The notes under the pieces are model-generated. The model was not told where the DNA came from and ran no database searches. It saw nothing but the letters and a program-made list of their open reading frames with translations. From contig CALDPJ010000271.1 in assembly GCA_937911795.1 (NCBI GenBank), positions 1 through 12,773 of the forward strand: a DNA stretch of 12,773 nt, written 5' to 3'. The DNA comes from an uncultured Flavobacteriales bacterium. GTDB lineage: Bacteria; Bacteroidota; Bacteroidia; Flavobacteriales_D; SKUL01. Position numbers and translations under genes: made by a program. Shown here piece after piece: positions 1 through 5,867 of the stretch. Position 1 is the first letter of the stretch, and each line of letters opens with the position of its first letter.

Positions 1-2
1 GG

Positions 3-59
3 CGCCTGCTGTCGAAGTCGCGCAAGCGCGCGGCCAACGGCAAGGGCCGGCGCGGTTGA
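3..59 (+). CDS. C-terminal tail of an unknown high-GC protein (partial, probably foreign to the contig)
   Basis: Reading from base 3 gives an 18-residue tail, RLLSKSRKRAANGKGRRG, followed by TGA at 57-59. Seventeen of its 18 sense codons end in G or C, clearly more than in the other two plus frames, which is the signature of coding sequence in a high-GC genome. The tail is very basic (K/R-rich), as is common at the ends of many unrelated proteins, so no family can be named. The gene begins before the window. Composition and style differ sharply from everything after about base 230, so I infer it comes from another organism, joined to this contig by misassembly, rather than being a natural neighbour of hisS. 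Confidence 0.5.
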   Translation, partial: RLLSKSRKRAANGKGRRG

Positions 60-163
60 GCGGGGCTTGGGGCACAAGATGTGCAGCATATCGCGCGAGC
101 CGCTTTATCTTGTAATCGCATCGCGCTAGTCTGCACCTATCTCGACCGAGCAGGAGATGACCC

Positions 164-230
164 TTGCAGCGAACTACCGTCACCGCGCTGTGCCTCGCAC
201 TTGCTGCTTCGGGATGCGGGGCCGGGGCGG
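164..230 (+). CDS. Start of a lipoprotein gene, cut off by the hisS junction (partial, probably foreign)
   Basis: A TTG at 164 is preceded by AGGAG at 152-156, seven bases upstream, an ideal Shine-Dalgarno spacing. Translation begins MQRTTVTALCLALAASGC: a basic n-region, a hydrophobic core and a lipobox ending in Cys18, the classic type II signal peptide of a lipoprotein. Past base ~230 the frame enters hisS sequence and stops at 251-253, so only about 22 residues of the original protein remain. An ATG at 157 is in another frame and abuts the AGGAG too closely to be the start. Strong SD plus TTG start plus high GC fits a proteobacterium, unlike the SD-poor Bacteroidota genes that follow. The function of the mature protein is unknown. 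Confidence 0.5.
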
Positions 231-236
231 TTTCGC
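222..236. other. Probable chimeric junction between high-GC sequence and Bacteroidota hisS
   Basis: Upstream of here the sequence is about 66% G+C by hand count (1-230); the next 60 bases after 240 are about 45%. Recognisable HisS sequence starts abruptly at GRFRQFYQCDADVVGS, which lies in the middle of the enzyme, while the same frame upstream of ~225 reads as residues that do not resemble HisS. The lipoprotein frame that starts at 164 is broken at the same place. The exact breakpoint cannot be fixed because the G/C-rich bases around 221-235 could belong to either side. Contig chimerism is the simplest cause; a true genomic rearrangement is possible but would have inactivated hisS. Confidence 0.7.
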
Positions 237-1178
237 CAGTTTTATCAGTGTGATGCGGATGTCGTAGGCAGCGATTCTTTGCTCAATGAAGTCGAAATGG
301 TTCAGTTGTTCGATGAGGTGCTATCAACACTCGGACTCAACGCCTTCACGATCAAAATCAACAACCGCAAAATCTTGAGTGGTTTGGCAGAAGTAGCCGG
401 CGTTCATGATCAATTGATCGATGTTACCGTAGCCCTCGATAAACTGGATAAAATCGGAGCCGACGGCGTTCGGAAGGAATGGGAAGACCGTGGAATTCCG
501 GCACCTGCCATGGAGATTTTATCGCCGCTGCTTTCGATGCAGGGCAGCAACGATGAACTACTCACCGCTTTGGATAAGATTCTGAGTAATTCAGATACCG
601 GTCGCAAAGGTCTTGAAGAGTTGAGGTTCGTGCTGGATCACGTTTCCCACCTTGGCCTCGAAAACGGAAAACTACAGGTTGATGTGACTCTTGCGCGCGG
701 CCTCGATTATTACACCGGAGCCATTTTTGAAGTAGTGGCCGATAACGTGAAAATGGGCAGCATCTGCGGTGGCGGTCGTTACGACGATCTCACCAGCATT
801 TTTGGAATGGACAATCTTTCGGGCGTCGGAATTTCTTTCGGAGCGGACAGAATTTACGATGTGCTACAGGAGTTGAATATGTTTCCCGAAGATGTTTCCG
901 TGGGAACAAAAGTGTTGTTCATCAACTTTGGAGCGGAGGAAAGCAGGTTCGCCCTTCAACAGATTAAAAAACTACGCGCCGCCGGAATTTCTGCCGAACT
1001 GTATCCGGATAATGCGAAAATGAAGAAACAAATGAAGTTCGCAAACGACAAGCACGTTCAGTTTGTAGCGCTTGCCGGAGAACAGGAAATCACCTCCAAT
1101 GTCGTGAACATTAAAAATATGATTTCTGGTGATCAGCAAGCGATTAGCGTTAATGAATTAATCAATAGCTTAAAGTGA
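228..1178 (+). CDS. hisS: Histidine--tRNA ligase, 5'-truncated
   Basis: Class II aminoacyl-tRNA synthetase that charges tRNA-His with histidine in the cytoplasm. About 316 C-terminal residues remain. Visible family motifs: the motif 2 region GRFRQFYQCDADVVG (from ~225), the histidine-binding LARGLDYY (690-713), the glycine-rich CGGGRYDDL (765-791) and motif 3 GVGISFGADR (822-851), followed by the anticodon-binding domain. Motif 1 and the ATP-binding N-terminal part, roughly 130-140 residues judged from usual HisS length, are missing because the sequence changes to unrelated high-GC DNA at ~225. The open frame runs back to an ATG at 81, but residues from 81 to ~225 are not HisS, so that start is artificial. 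The stop overlaps the GTG start of the downstream lyase (GTGA). Identity is secure; the truncation is probably an assembly effect. Confidence 0.93.
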   Translation, partial: RFRQFYQCDADVVGSDSLLNEVEMVQLFDEVLSTLGLNAFTIKINNRKILSGLAEVAGVHDQLIDVTVALDKLDKIGADGVRKEWEDRGIPAPAMEILSPLLSMQGSNDELLTALDKILSNSDTGRKGLEELRFVLDHVSHLGLENGKLQVDVTLARGLDYYTGAIFEVVADNVKMGSICGGGRYDDLTSIFGMDNLSGVGISFGADRIYDVLQELNMFPEDVSVGTKVLFINFGAEESRFALQQIKKLRAAGISAELYPDNAKMKKQMKFANDKHVQFVALAGEQEITSNVVNIKNMISGDQQAISVNELINSLK

Positions 1179-2680
1179 GTAAAGAACAATATATTCTTAC
1201 CGATCAGCACTGGACACTTCCTGATGTGGAGCGGATTCTGAACTCAGGTGCCGCCATCGAACTGAGTCGGGAAGTCATTGAAAAAGTTCAACGCTGCCGC
1301 GAATATCTCGACGGCTATATGGGGCGAAATGCCGATCCGGTGTATGGAGTCAATACAGGTTTTGGTTCATTGTGCGACACAGTGGTCGGAAACGATGACT
1401 TAACGCGATTGCAGGAGAACCTGGTAAAGTCTCACGCCTGTGGAACCGGCCGCGAAATTCCGCGCGATCTGGTGCGCCTGATGCTTTTGTTCAAAATTAA
1501 AGGTCTTTCGTACGGCCACAGCGGAGTACAGGTGCAAACACTTCAGCGGCTCGTTGATTTTTATAACATGGGCGCTACGCCGGTCATTTACGACCAGGGT
1601 TCGCTGGGAGCTTCCGGAGATCTCGCACCGCTGGCGCACCTCAGTCTTCCGTTGATCGGGCTCGGCGAAATCGACTATAACGGCGAACGGCTCAGTGGAG
1701 GAGATTTCCTGACAAAAATGAATTGGGAACCCATTGTTCTTCGGTCGAAAGAAGGGCTGGCGCTGCTCAACGGAACTCAATTCATGAGCGCTCTTGGAGT
1801 CTGGTGCTGGTTGCGCGCCACTCAATGGACCAACAGCGCTGACCTGATTGCCGCCATGTCACTGGATGCATTTCACGGTCGACTGGAACCCTTCAACCCG
1901 TTGATACACGAAATAAGACCGCATCCGGGTCAACAGAAATCTGCGGCAAATGTGCTCCAATTCCTCAGCAATAGCGGAATTCAGGCTTCGGCTAAAAAAT
2001 ACGTTCAGGACCCTTATTCCTTTCGCTGTTTGCCGCAGGTGCACGGTGCTACGCGTGATGTTTTGGAATTTATCCGCCAAGTATTTGAGCGGGAAATCAA
2101 CTCAGTAACGGACAACCCGACCATTTTTCCGGATGAAGATCTCATTCTTTCGGCGGGTAATTTTCACGGACAACCTTTGGCTTTGGCGCTGGATCAATTG
2201 GCGATTGCAATAGCAGAAATCGGCAGCATCAGCGAGCGGCGCACCTACAAATTGCTCAGCGGAACGCGGGGATTACCGGCATTTCTCGTTGCCAATCCCG
2301 GTTTGAATTCCGGGTTTATGATTCCGCAGTACACGGCCGCGAGTATTGTCAGTAAAAACAAGCAACTCTGCACGCCGTCCTCGGTAGATACGATTGATTC
2401 CAGCAATGGTCAGGAAGATCACGTAAGTATGGGAGCAAACGGAGCGGTGAAAGCGGTGGAAGTGGTGCGGAATGTTGCACAAATTCTGGCGATCGAATTG
2501 ATGAGTGCCGCCCAGGCTCTCGAATTGCGGCGTCCGGAGAAAAGTTCACCGGTGCTGGAAAAACTGCACAGTAATTTCCGTCGGGATGTTGCATTCGTTT
2601 CCGAAGATACCGTAATGTACCCGCTCATGCGCGAGGCACTTTGTTTTGTATACGGACTGAAAGTGGAAGATTACCGATGA
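1175..2680 (+). CDS. hutH: Histidine/aromatic amino acid ammonia-lyase (HutH family)
   Basis: MIO-type ammonia-lyase of 501 residues, the usual length for bacterial HutH. It removes ammonia from histidine to give urocanate, or in related enzymes from tyrosine or phenylalanine. Residues matching the known active site are present: Tyr57 in VYGVNTGFG, Ser86-His87, the Ala146-Ser147-Gly148 triad that cyclises to the MIO cofactor, Asn199 in LLNGTQ, Tyr281, Arg284, Phe330 and Glu414 in NGQEDHVSMG. Numbering is within a few residues of Pseudomonas HutH. Ser-His at 86-87 favours histidine. However, classical HutH has SANQEDH where this has SSNGQEDH, and some Flavobacterium tyrosine ammonia-lyases carry a similar GQEDH segment, so the substrate is uncertain. 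It starts at GTG 1175 inside the hisS stop and ends overlapping the next ATG, indicating translational coupling. No hutU, hutI or hutG lies in the window. Confidence 0.9.
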   Translation: MSKEQYILTDQHWTLPDVERILNSGAAIELSREVIEKVQRCREYLDGYMGRNADPVYGVNTGFGSLCDTVVGNDDLTRLQENLVKSHACGTGREIPRDLVRLMLLFKIKGLSYGHSGVQVQTLQRLVDFYNMGATPVIYDQGSLGASGDLAPLAHLSLPLIGLGEIDYNGERLSGGDFLTKMNWEPIVLRSKEGLALLNGTQFMSALGVWCWLRATQWTNSADLIAAMSLDAFHGRLEPFNPLIHEIRPHPGQQKSAANVLQFLSNSGIQASAKKYVQDPYSFRCLPQVHGATRDVLEFIRQVFEREINSVTDNPTIFPDEDLILSAGNFHGQPLALALDQLAIAIAEIGSISERRTYKLLSGTRGLPAFLVANPGLNSGFMIPQYTAASIVSKNKQLCTPSSVDTIDSSNGQEDHVSMGANGAVKAVEVVRNVAQILAIELMSAAQALELRRPEKSSPVLEKLHSNFRRDVAFVSEDTVMYPLMREALCFVYGLKVEDYR

Positions 2681-3324
2681 AGCGGGTTTATTTCATCCCG
2701 GGGCTCGGTGCCGACGAACGACTTTTTTCACAGCTGAATTTAAAGGGTATTGAAGAGCACTATCTGAACTGGATAGAACCCGAAGATTGTACAACGATGG
2801 CTGATTACGCCGCGCGTTATGTGCCAATGATCGATACCAGTGAACCATTTTATATTCTGGGAATGTCAATGGGCGGAATGATGGCCATTGAGCTTCAAAA
2901 ACTGATTCAGCCCGAAAAGTTAATTCTCGTTTCGACAGTAAAAACCCGGCTCGAAATCTCTCCGCAGTTGCGCGCAGTTGCGAGGATGAAACTTGACATG
3001 CTGTTCAGCGGTTCGGTGATTCAGAACCTGTCGGGATTAATTGATCTTGTAGTGCCTTGGCAAACCCAAACGCAACGGAGTCTGTTTCTTGAAATGCTGC
3101 ACAACTCTACGCCTGAGTTCCTGAAGTTTGCCATTCACGCCTGCATCAACTGGGACAATGAAATCATGCCGCACAACTATATTCACTTTCATGGTAACCG
3201 CGACCCTTTATTTCCGGGCAGTCGTGCACTAAATGCCGAAATAGTGAAAGGAGGAAATCATTTCATGATTTATGAAAAAGGCGAGGAGCTGACCAGAAGG
3301 ATTCAGCAGTATCTCGATAACTAG
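2677..3324 (+). CDS. Alpha/beta hydrolase family protein
   Basis: A 215-residue cytoplasmic alpha/beta hydrolase of unknown substrate. It has the oxyanion-hole segment FIPGLGAD near the N-terminus (6-13), the nucleophile elbow GMSMGG with Ser64, a likely acid Asp176 in HGNRDPLFPG, and His195 in GGNHFMIYEKGEEL, completing a Ser-Asp-His triad. It is small for the fold, with a short cap region between about residues 90 and 165. The chosen start is ATG 2677, which overlaps the lyase stop as ATGA; an in-frame ATG at 2641 lies inside the lyase gene and would add 12 residues that do not look like family sequence. It is the last gene of the hisS-lyase-hydrolase run. Whether it acts on a product of the lyase pathway is unknown. 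Confidence 0.85.
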   Translation: MKRVYFIPGLGADERLFSQLNLKGIEEHYLNWIEPEDCTTMADYAARYVPMIDTSEPFYILGMSMGGMMAIELQKLIQPEKLILVSTVKTRLEISPQLRAVARMKLDMLFSGSVIQNLSGLIDLVVPWQTQTQRSLFLEMLHNSTPEFLKFAIHACINWDNEIMPHNYIHFHGNRDPLFPGSRALNAEIVKGGNHFMIYEKGEELTRRIQQYLDN

Positions 3325-3335
3325 ATTTAGTGCAT

Positions 3336-3362
3336 AAAAAAACGCCGGACTTTCGTCCGACG
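3336..3362 (-). terminator. Rho-independent terminator between convergent genes, best on the minus strand
   Basis: An 8-bp stem (3343-3350 with 3355-3362) closes a TTTC loop. Read on the minus strand it pairs fully, with one G-T wobble, and is followed by seven Ts (the A-run at 3336-3342), so it terminates the small secreted-protein gene ending at 3391. On the plus strand the same wobble becomes an A-C mismatch and the following tract is only CCTTTG, so it is a weaker terminator for the hydrolase transcript. Confidence 0.8.
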
Positions 3363-3390
3363 CCTTTGACTTGAGGAGATTTTATTGGGA

Positions 3391-3732
3391 TTATGCGATT
3401 GCATTTCCATTTTCATCCAATGTCAGTGTTTCTTTCTTAGTACCGTCAGTAACGATCACTTTGTAAGTAACACCTTCTTTACCTTGTACTGCAGTTGCAG
3501 ATTCCACTTTCCAGCCTTCGTATTTATCGGCTTTCAATGTTTTTTGAACTCCTTCAGGAAGTTCTTCAGCTTTTAGGGCTTTTTCATCCTGAGCAGTCAA
3601 CATCGCTAACTCGTTACTGTATTGCATGTGAAATGCAGTAGTGTCTTCTGATGGGGTTGCAGTAGTGTCTTGTTGAGCAAAAGCAATGGTTGATCCTGCG
3701 AACAAGGCGGCTGTTAAAAAAATACTTTTCAT
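3391..3732 (-). CDS. Small secreted PepSY-like protein
   Basis: A 113-residue protein with a clear Sec signal peptide (Lys2, hydrophobic 4-18, likely cleavage after AFA at 19, before QQDTT). A Thr/Asp/Ser-rich linker follows, then a domain from about residue 55 to the end: LPEGVQKTL, then a beta-rich stretch with YEGWKV, YKVIVTDG and a final LDENGNAI. This pattern resembles the PepSY-like small periplasmic proteins that are common in Bacteroidota; the assignment is by pattern only. Such proteins lack a known enzymatic activity and are thought to bind or inhibit other envelope proteins. It stands alone, divergent from the BASS transporter across a repeat-rich region, and has its own terminator. 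No TAnnTTTG box was found directly upstream. Confidence 0.75.
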   Translation of the reverse strand: MKSIFLTAALFAGSTIAFAQQDTTATPSEDTTAFHMQYSNELAMLTAQDEKALKAEELPEGVQKTLKADKYEGWKVESATAVQGKEGVTYKVIVTDGTKKETLTLDENGNAIA

Positions 3733-3762
3733 GAATACTGAGATTTAAAATTTGTAATTAAC

Positions 3763-3777
3763 CTTCTACCTTAGAAG
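3763..3777. repeat. Short inverted repeat CTTCTA-CCT-TAGAAG
   Basis: A 6-bp inverted repeat with a 3-bp spacer lies 31 bases upstream of the secreted PepSY-like gene start. Its CTTCTA/TAGAAG arms share the core TTCTA/TAGAA, in the opposite order, with the longer inverted repeat at 3870-3886. It could be a second operator half-site arrangement or chance in an A/T-rich spacer. Confidence 0.3.
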
Positions 3778-3869
3778 TGATATCCCATTAGTCAAAATCA
3801 TGCCTCTGCACAAATCTTCACTAAATGACTTATTATCTGATGAATAGATAAAGCGAAATGTTGGAATAA

Positions 3870-3886
3870 TGTAGAAACATTCTACA
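3870..3886. promoter_or_regulatory. Perfect inverted repeat, candidate operator (TGTAGAA-ACA-TTCTACA)
   Basis: A perfect 7-bp inverted repeat with a 3-bp spacer, 17 bp in all, lies in the 256-nt divergent spacer between the secreted PepSY-like gene and the BASS transporter. It is about 75 bp upstream of the transporter's candidate -7 box. Its arms are overlapped by a looser inverted pair, AATGTT (3857-3862) and AACATT (3876-3881). No T-run follows, so it is not a terminator; the size and symmetry suit a dimeric repressor or activator site. No regulator gene is in the window to pair it with. Confidence 0.4.
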
Positions 3887-3901
3887 GGTTGGGTACAGGT
3901 T
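3883..3901. repeat. Tandem direct repeat TACAGGTT, 11-bp period
   Basis: TACAGGTT occurs at 3883-3890 and again at 3894-3901, separated by GGG. The 11-bp period puts the two copies on about the same face of the helix, as expected for a factor binding cooperatively. The first copy overlaps the right arm of the inverted repeat at 3870-3886, so the two elements form one compound site upstream of the transporter. Confidence 0.4.
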
Positions 3902-3961
3902 CAGCAGATTCGTGTATTATTTATTCGAAAAATTGCTGGGAATTCATATGGCTCTTGTGCG

Positions 3962-3969
3962 TATTTTTG
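3962..3969 (+). promoter_or_regulatory. Candidate Bacteroidota -7 box (TATTTTTG) for the BASS transporter
   Basis: This exactly matches TAnnTTTG, the -7 element of Bacteroidota housekeeping promoters, and ends 19 bases before the transporter ATG. That would give a very short leader. The nearest upstream TTG (3933-3935) is 26 bases away, longer than the usual 17-23, so the -33 element is poor; activation by a factor bound at 3870-3901 could compensate. Confidence 0.4.
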
Positions 3970-3988
3970 AAAAAGAGATACAGAATTT

Positions 3989-4879
3989 ATGACGGCCGAA
4001 GATTCAGTTTTTTTACCTGTGGCGCTGGGGTTGGTGATGTTCGGAATTGGGCTGAACCTCCACTTCAGCAATTTTAAATCTGTTTTTGTCGCTCCAAAGG
4101 CGGTTATATTTGGAGCTTTTGGTCAGATGGTGATGTTGCCGGTGATCGCTTTTGCCATTGCTGTTTTTTGGCCAATGGATAATATCCACAAACTTGGCCT
4201 CATACTGATAGCGGCGTGTCCCGGAGGTACTGCTTCCAATTTGGTTACCTTTCTGTTGCGCGGACGTGTAGAGTTATCGGTGGCCATGACGACCATCAAC
4301 AGCTTTCTGATTTTGCTGACCATTCCGTTTTATATCCGGTTGGCCAGCCGTATGTTTATGGTTGATACCGGTCAGGTAGAAGTGGGTTTTTGGTATGTTT
4401 TTTCTGAAATTTTCTTCACTGTTTTAATTCCCGTTATTGCCGGAATGATGGTCAACAGCTGGATGCCGGATCTGACACAACGGTTGCGCAAACCACTCCG
4501 ATATATTTTACCCGCTGTATTGCTTTGCGTTTTCGCGGTTGTTTTGTTTGGCGGAAACGGGAGTGGAGCAAAAGACGTAATGACGAATTGGGTGTTGTTT
4601 TTTCCTGCTTTTATCCTCAACATTGCTTCAATGCTGTTTGGACATTTTTCCGCAAAATTTATTGGAATCAATCACCGGGGAAGTTACACGATCGCTATAG
4701 AGGTCGGATTGCAAAACAGCGTCCTGGCAATATATCTGGCTTCGAGCGTAATCGGGCAGGAGGATGTGGCATTGATGGCGGTTATTTACGGTAGCTTTTC
4801 ATTCTTTACTACACTGGGATTGGGATATTTACTTGAACAATCCGGTTACCGTAATCGAAGAAAATTAAAAGCTGACTAA
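3989..4879 (+). CDS. Bile acid:sodium symporter (BASS) family transporter
   Basis: An inner-membrane protein of 296 residues with hydrophobic segments along its whole length, consistent with the roughly ten helices of the BASS fold. Family marks: GLNLHFSNF early in the chain (21-29), the crossover motif ACPGGTASN (76-84) and EVGLQNSVLA (238-247), the two conserved stretches that line the sodium and substrate sites. BASS members carry organic anions such as bile acids, pantoate or keto acids with sodium; the substrate here cannot be told from sequence. ATG 3989 is the only credible start, because an in-frame TGA lies at 3968-3970 with no ATG between. The gene stands alone on the plus strand, and its TAA stop overlaps the stop of the convergent DUF4159 gene. 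Confidence 0.9.
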   Translation: MTAEDSVFLPVALGLVMFGIGLNLHFSNFKSVFVAPKAVIFGAFGQMVMLPVIAFAIAVFWPMDNIHKLGLILIAACPGGTASNLVTFLLRGRVELSVAMTTINSFLILLTIPFYIRLASRMFMVDTGQVEVGFWYVFSEIFFTVLIPVIAGMMVNSWMPDLTQRLRKPLRYILPAVLLCVFAVVLFGGNGSGAKDVMTNWVLFFPAFILNIASMLFGHFSAKFIGINHRGSYTIAIEVGLQNSVLAIYLASSVIGQEDVALMAVIYGSFSFFTTLGLGYLLEQSGYRNRRKLKAD

Positions 4880-5553
4880 GGAGCTTGTGGTTCCGAAGCA
4901 TCGCTGAATACGTACTGAATAATATTGGCGCCCATTTGCAGCGCTTTCAGTCGGGTTTCTTCATTATTTCCGTGGACTTCGGCGTCTTCCCATGCATCAC
5001 TGATATCGGATTCAAAAGTGTAGAACAACACCAACCGGCCCTCGTGAAACAGACCGAATCCCTGTGGTGGCTTCCCGTCGTGTTCGTGGATTTTAGGAAG
5101 TCCGTTCGGAAAGTAAAACCGCTGGTTGTATATCGGGTGAGAGAAAGGTAGCTCCACGAGCTCCTGATCCGGGAATATTTTCTGTAACTGCGGACGAATA
5201 AACGGATCCATACCATAGTTGTCATCGATGTGTAAAAATCCACCGCCCTCGAGGTAAGTGCGCAGATTCGATGCTTCAGCTGTGCTGAAAACTACATTCC
5301 CGTGTCCAGTCATATGCACGAAAGGGTAATTGAACAAATCCGGGCTTCCAACATCAACCGTAGCGACCTCTTCGTTGATCTGCATACCGAGTTGCTGATT
5401 GCAGAATTTCACAAGATTGGGTACTGCGGTGGGGTCAGCATACCAATCCCCGCCGCCTTTGTATTTCAGTACCGCCAGTTGATAAGATCCGTCCTGCGCA
5501 TTGAGGAAAATGCTGGTAAAAATCAGCGATAAGGATATGATGAAGCTTTTCAT
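4876..5553 (-). CDS. Secreted DUF4159 domain protein
   Basis: A 225-residue protein with a Sec signal peptide (MKSFIISLSLIF, probable cleavage near LNAQ at 17-20) and a DUF4159 domain filling the rest. Recognisable segments are YKGGGDWYADP (31-41), HMTGHGNVVFS (80-90), GGGFLHIDDNYG (103-114) and FSHPIY (137-142). The domain's role is not known; the glycine-rich strand-turn pattern suggests a glutamine-amidotransferase-like fold, which is my inference. I chose ATG at 5553 because it overlaps the upstream lipoprotein stop as ATGA and begins a clean signal peptide. A TTG two codons earlier is less likely. It is the third gene of the rsmE run. Its TAG stop overlaps the transporter's TAA from the opposite strand, and no terminator hairpin is seen between them. 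Confidence 0.87.
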   Translation of the reverse strand: MKSFIISLSLIFTSIFLNAQDGSYQLAVLKYKGGGDWYADPTAVPNLVKFCNQQLGMQINEEVATVDVGSPDLFNYPFVHMTGHGNVVFSTAEASNLRTYLEGGGFLHIDDNYGMDPFIRPQLQKIFPDQELVELPFSHPIYNQRFYFPNGLPKIHEHDGKPPQGFGLFHEGRLVLFYTFESDISDAWEDAEVHGNNEETRLKALQMGANIIQYVFSDASEPQAP

Positions 5554-5867
5554 GGACAACTATTAGAATATGTGTAGGTGTGTGTACTGTCGTCACAGGC
5601 AACAGATACAAGATACTGTTCTCCGCCCGAAAGTGAATAATTTCTGCTGGAACCTGGCGGAACGGTATCTGTCGGAACTTCAAGGCGGAGCACCAGAGCG
5701 GTATCGCTGCACAAATTGGTGAAGTGAAGGGTTCCTTTGAAATGTGCGTTGTAAACGGTGTTGAACTCACGGGTGAGCTGTGGTTCACAGATCCGTTCGA
5801 TATCGGCTTTATTGCATGAGAATAAAAAACCCGTAACGAATAAGATGAGCAGTAATTTCAACGTCAT
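5550..5867 (-). CDS. Small cysteine-rich lipoprotein, function unknown
   Basis: A 105-residue predicted lipoprotein. Residues 1-17 (MTLKLLLILFVTGFLFS) form a signal peptide ending at the lipid-modified Cys18, with N-K-A-D following. The mature part has four further cysteines (27, 53, 91, 104), an even number compatible with two disulfides outside the cytoplasm, and looks beta-rich (HFKGTLHFTN, ALVLRLEV, GGEQYLVSV). No family is recognised. An in-frame ATG lies further upstream at 5954 but inside rsmE; the ATG at 5867 is preferred because it starts the signal peptide and overlaps the rsmE stop as ATGA. The stop in turn overlaps the DUF4159 start, so the three genes are almost certainly co-transcribed and may be translationally coupled. 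Confidence 0.8.
   Translation of the reverse strand: MTLKLLLILFVTGFLFSCNKADIERICEPQLTREFNTVYNAHFKGTLHFTNLCSDTALVLRLEVPTDTVPPGSSRNYSLSGGEQYLVSVACDDSTHTYTYSNSCP

Noticed and set aside
81..227. Apparent N-terminus of hisS from the ATG at 81
   Set aside because: The translated residues do not resemble HisS, the composition is foreign, and this stretch holds a different lipoprotein start in another frame. The open frame through the junction is coincidental.
1400..1825. 141-codon minus-strand open frame inside the ammonia-lyase
   Set aside because: It is antisense to a well-supported gene and its translation has no recognisable features; similar antisense frames at 2273-2628 were dropped for the same reason.
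3889..4077. 62-codon plus-strand open frame
   Set aside because: It overlaps the operator region and the start of the BASS gene in another frame, with no domain or start signal.
5554..5559. TTG start adding Met-Ser to the DUF4159 protein
   Set aside because: The ATG at 5553 gives a clean signal peptide and an ATGA overlap like the other coupled genes; the TTG adds nothing.
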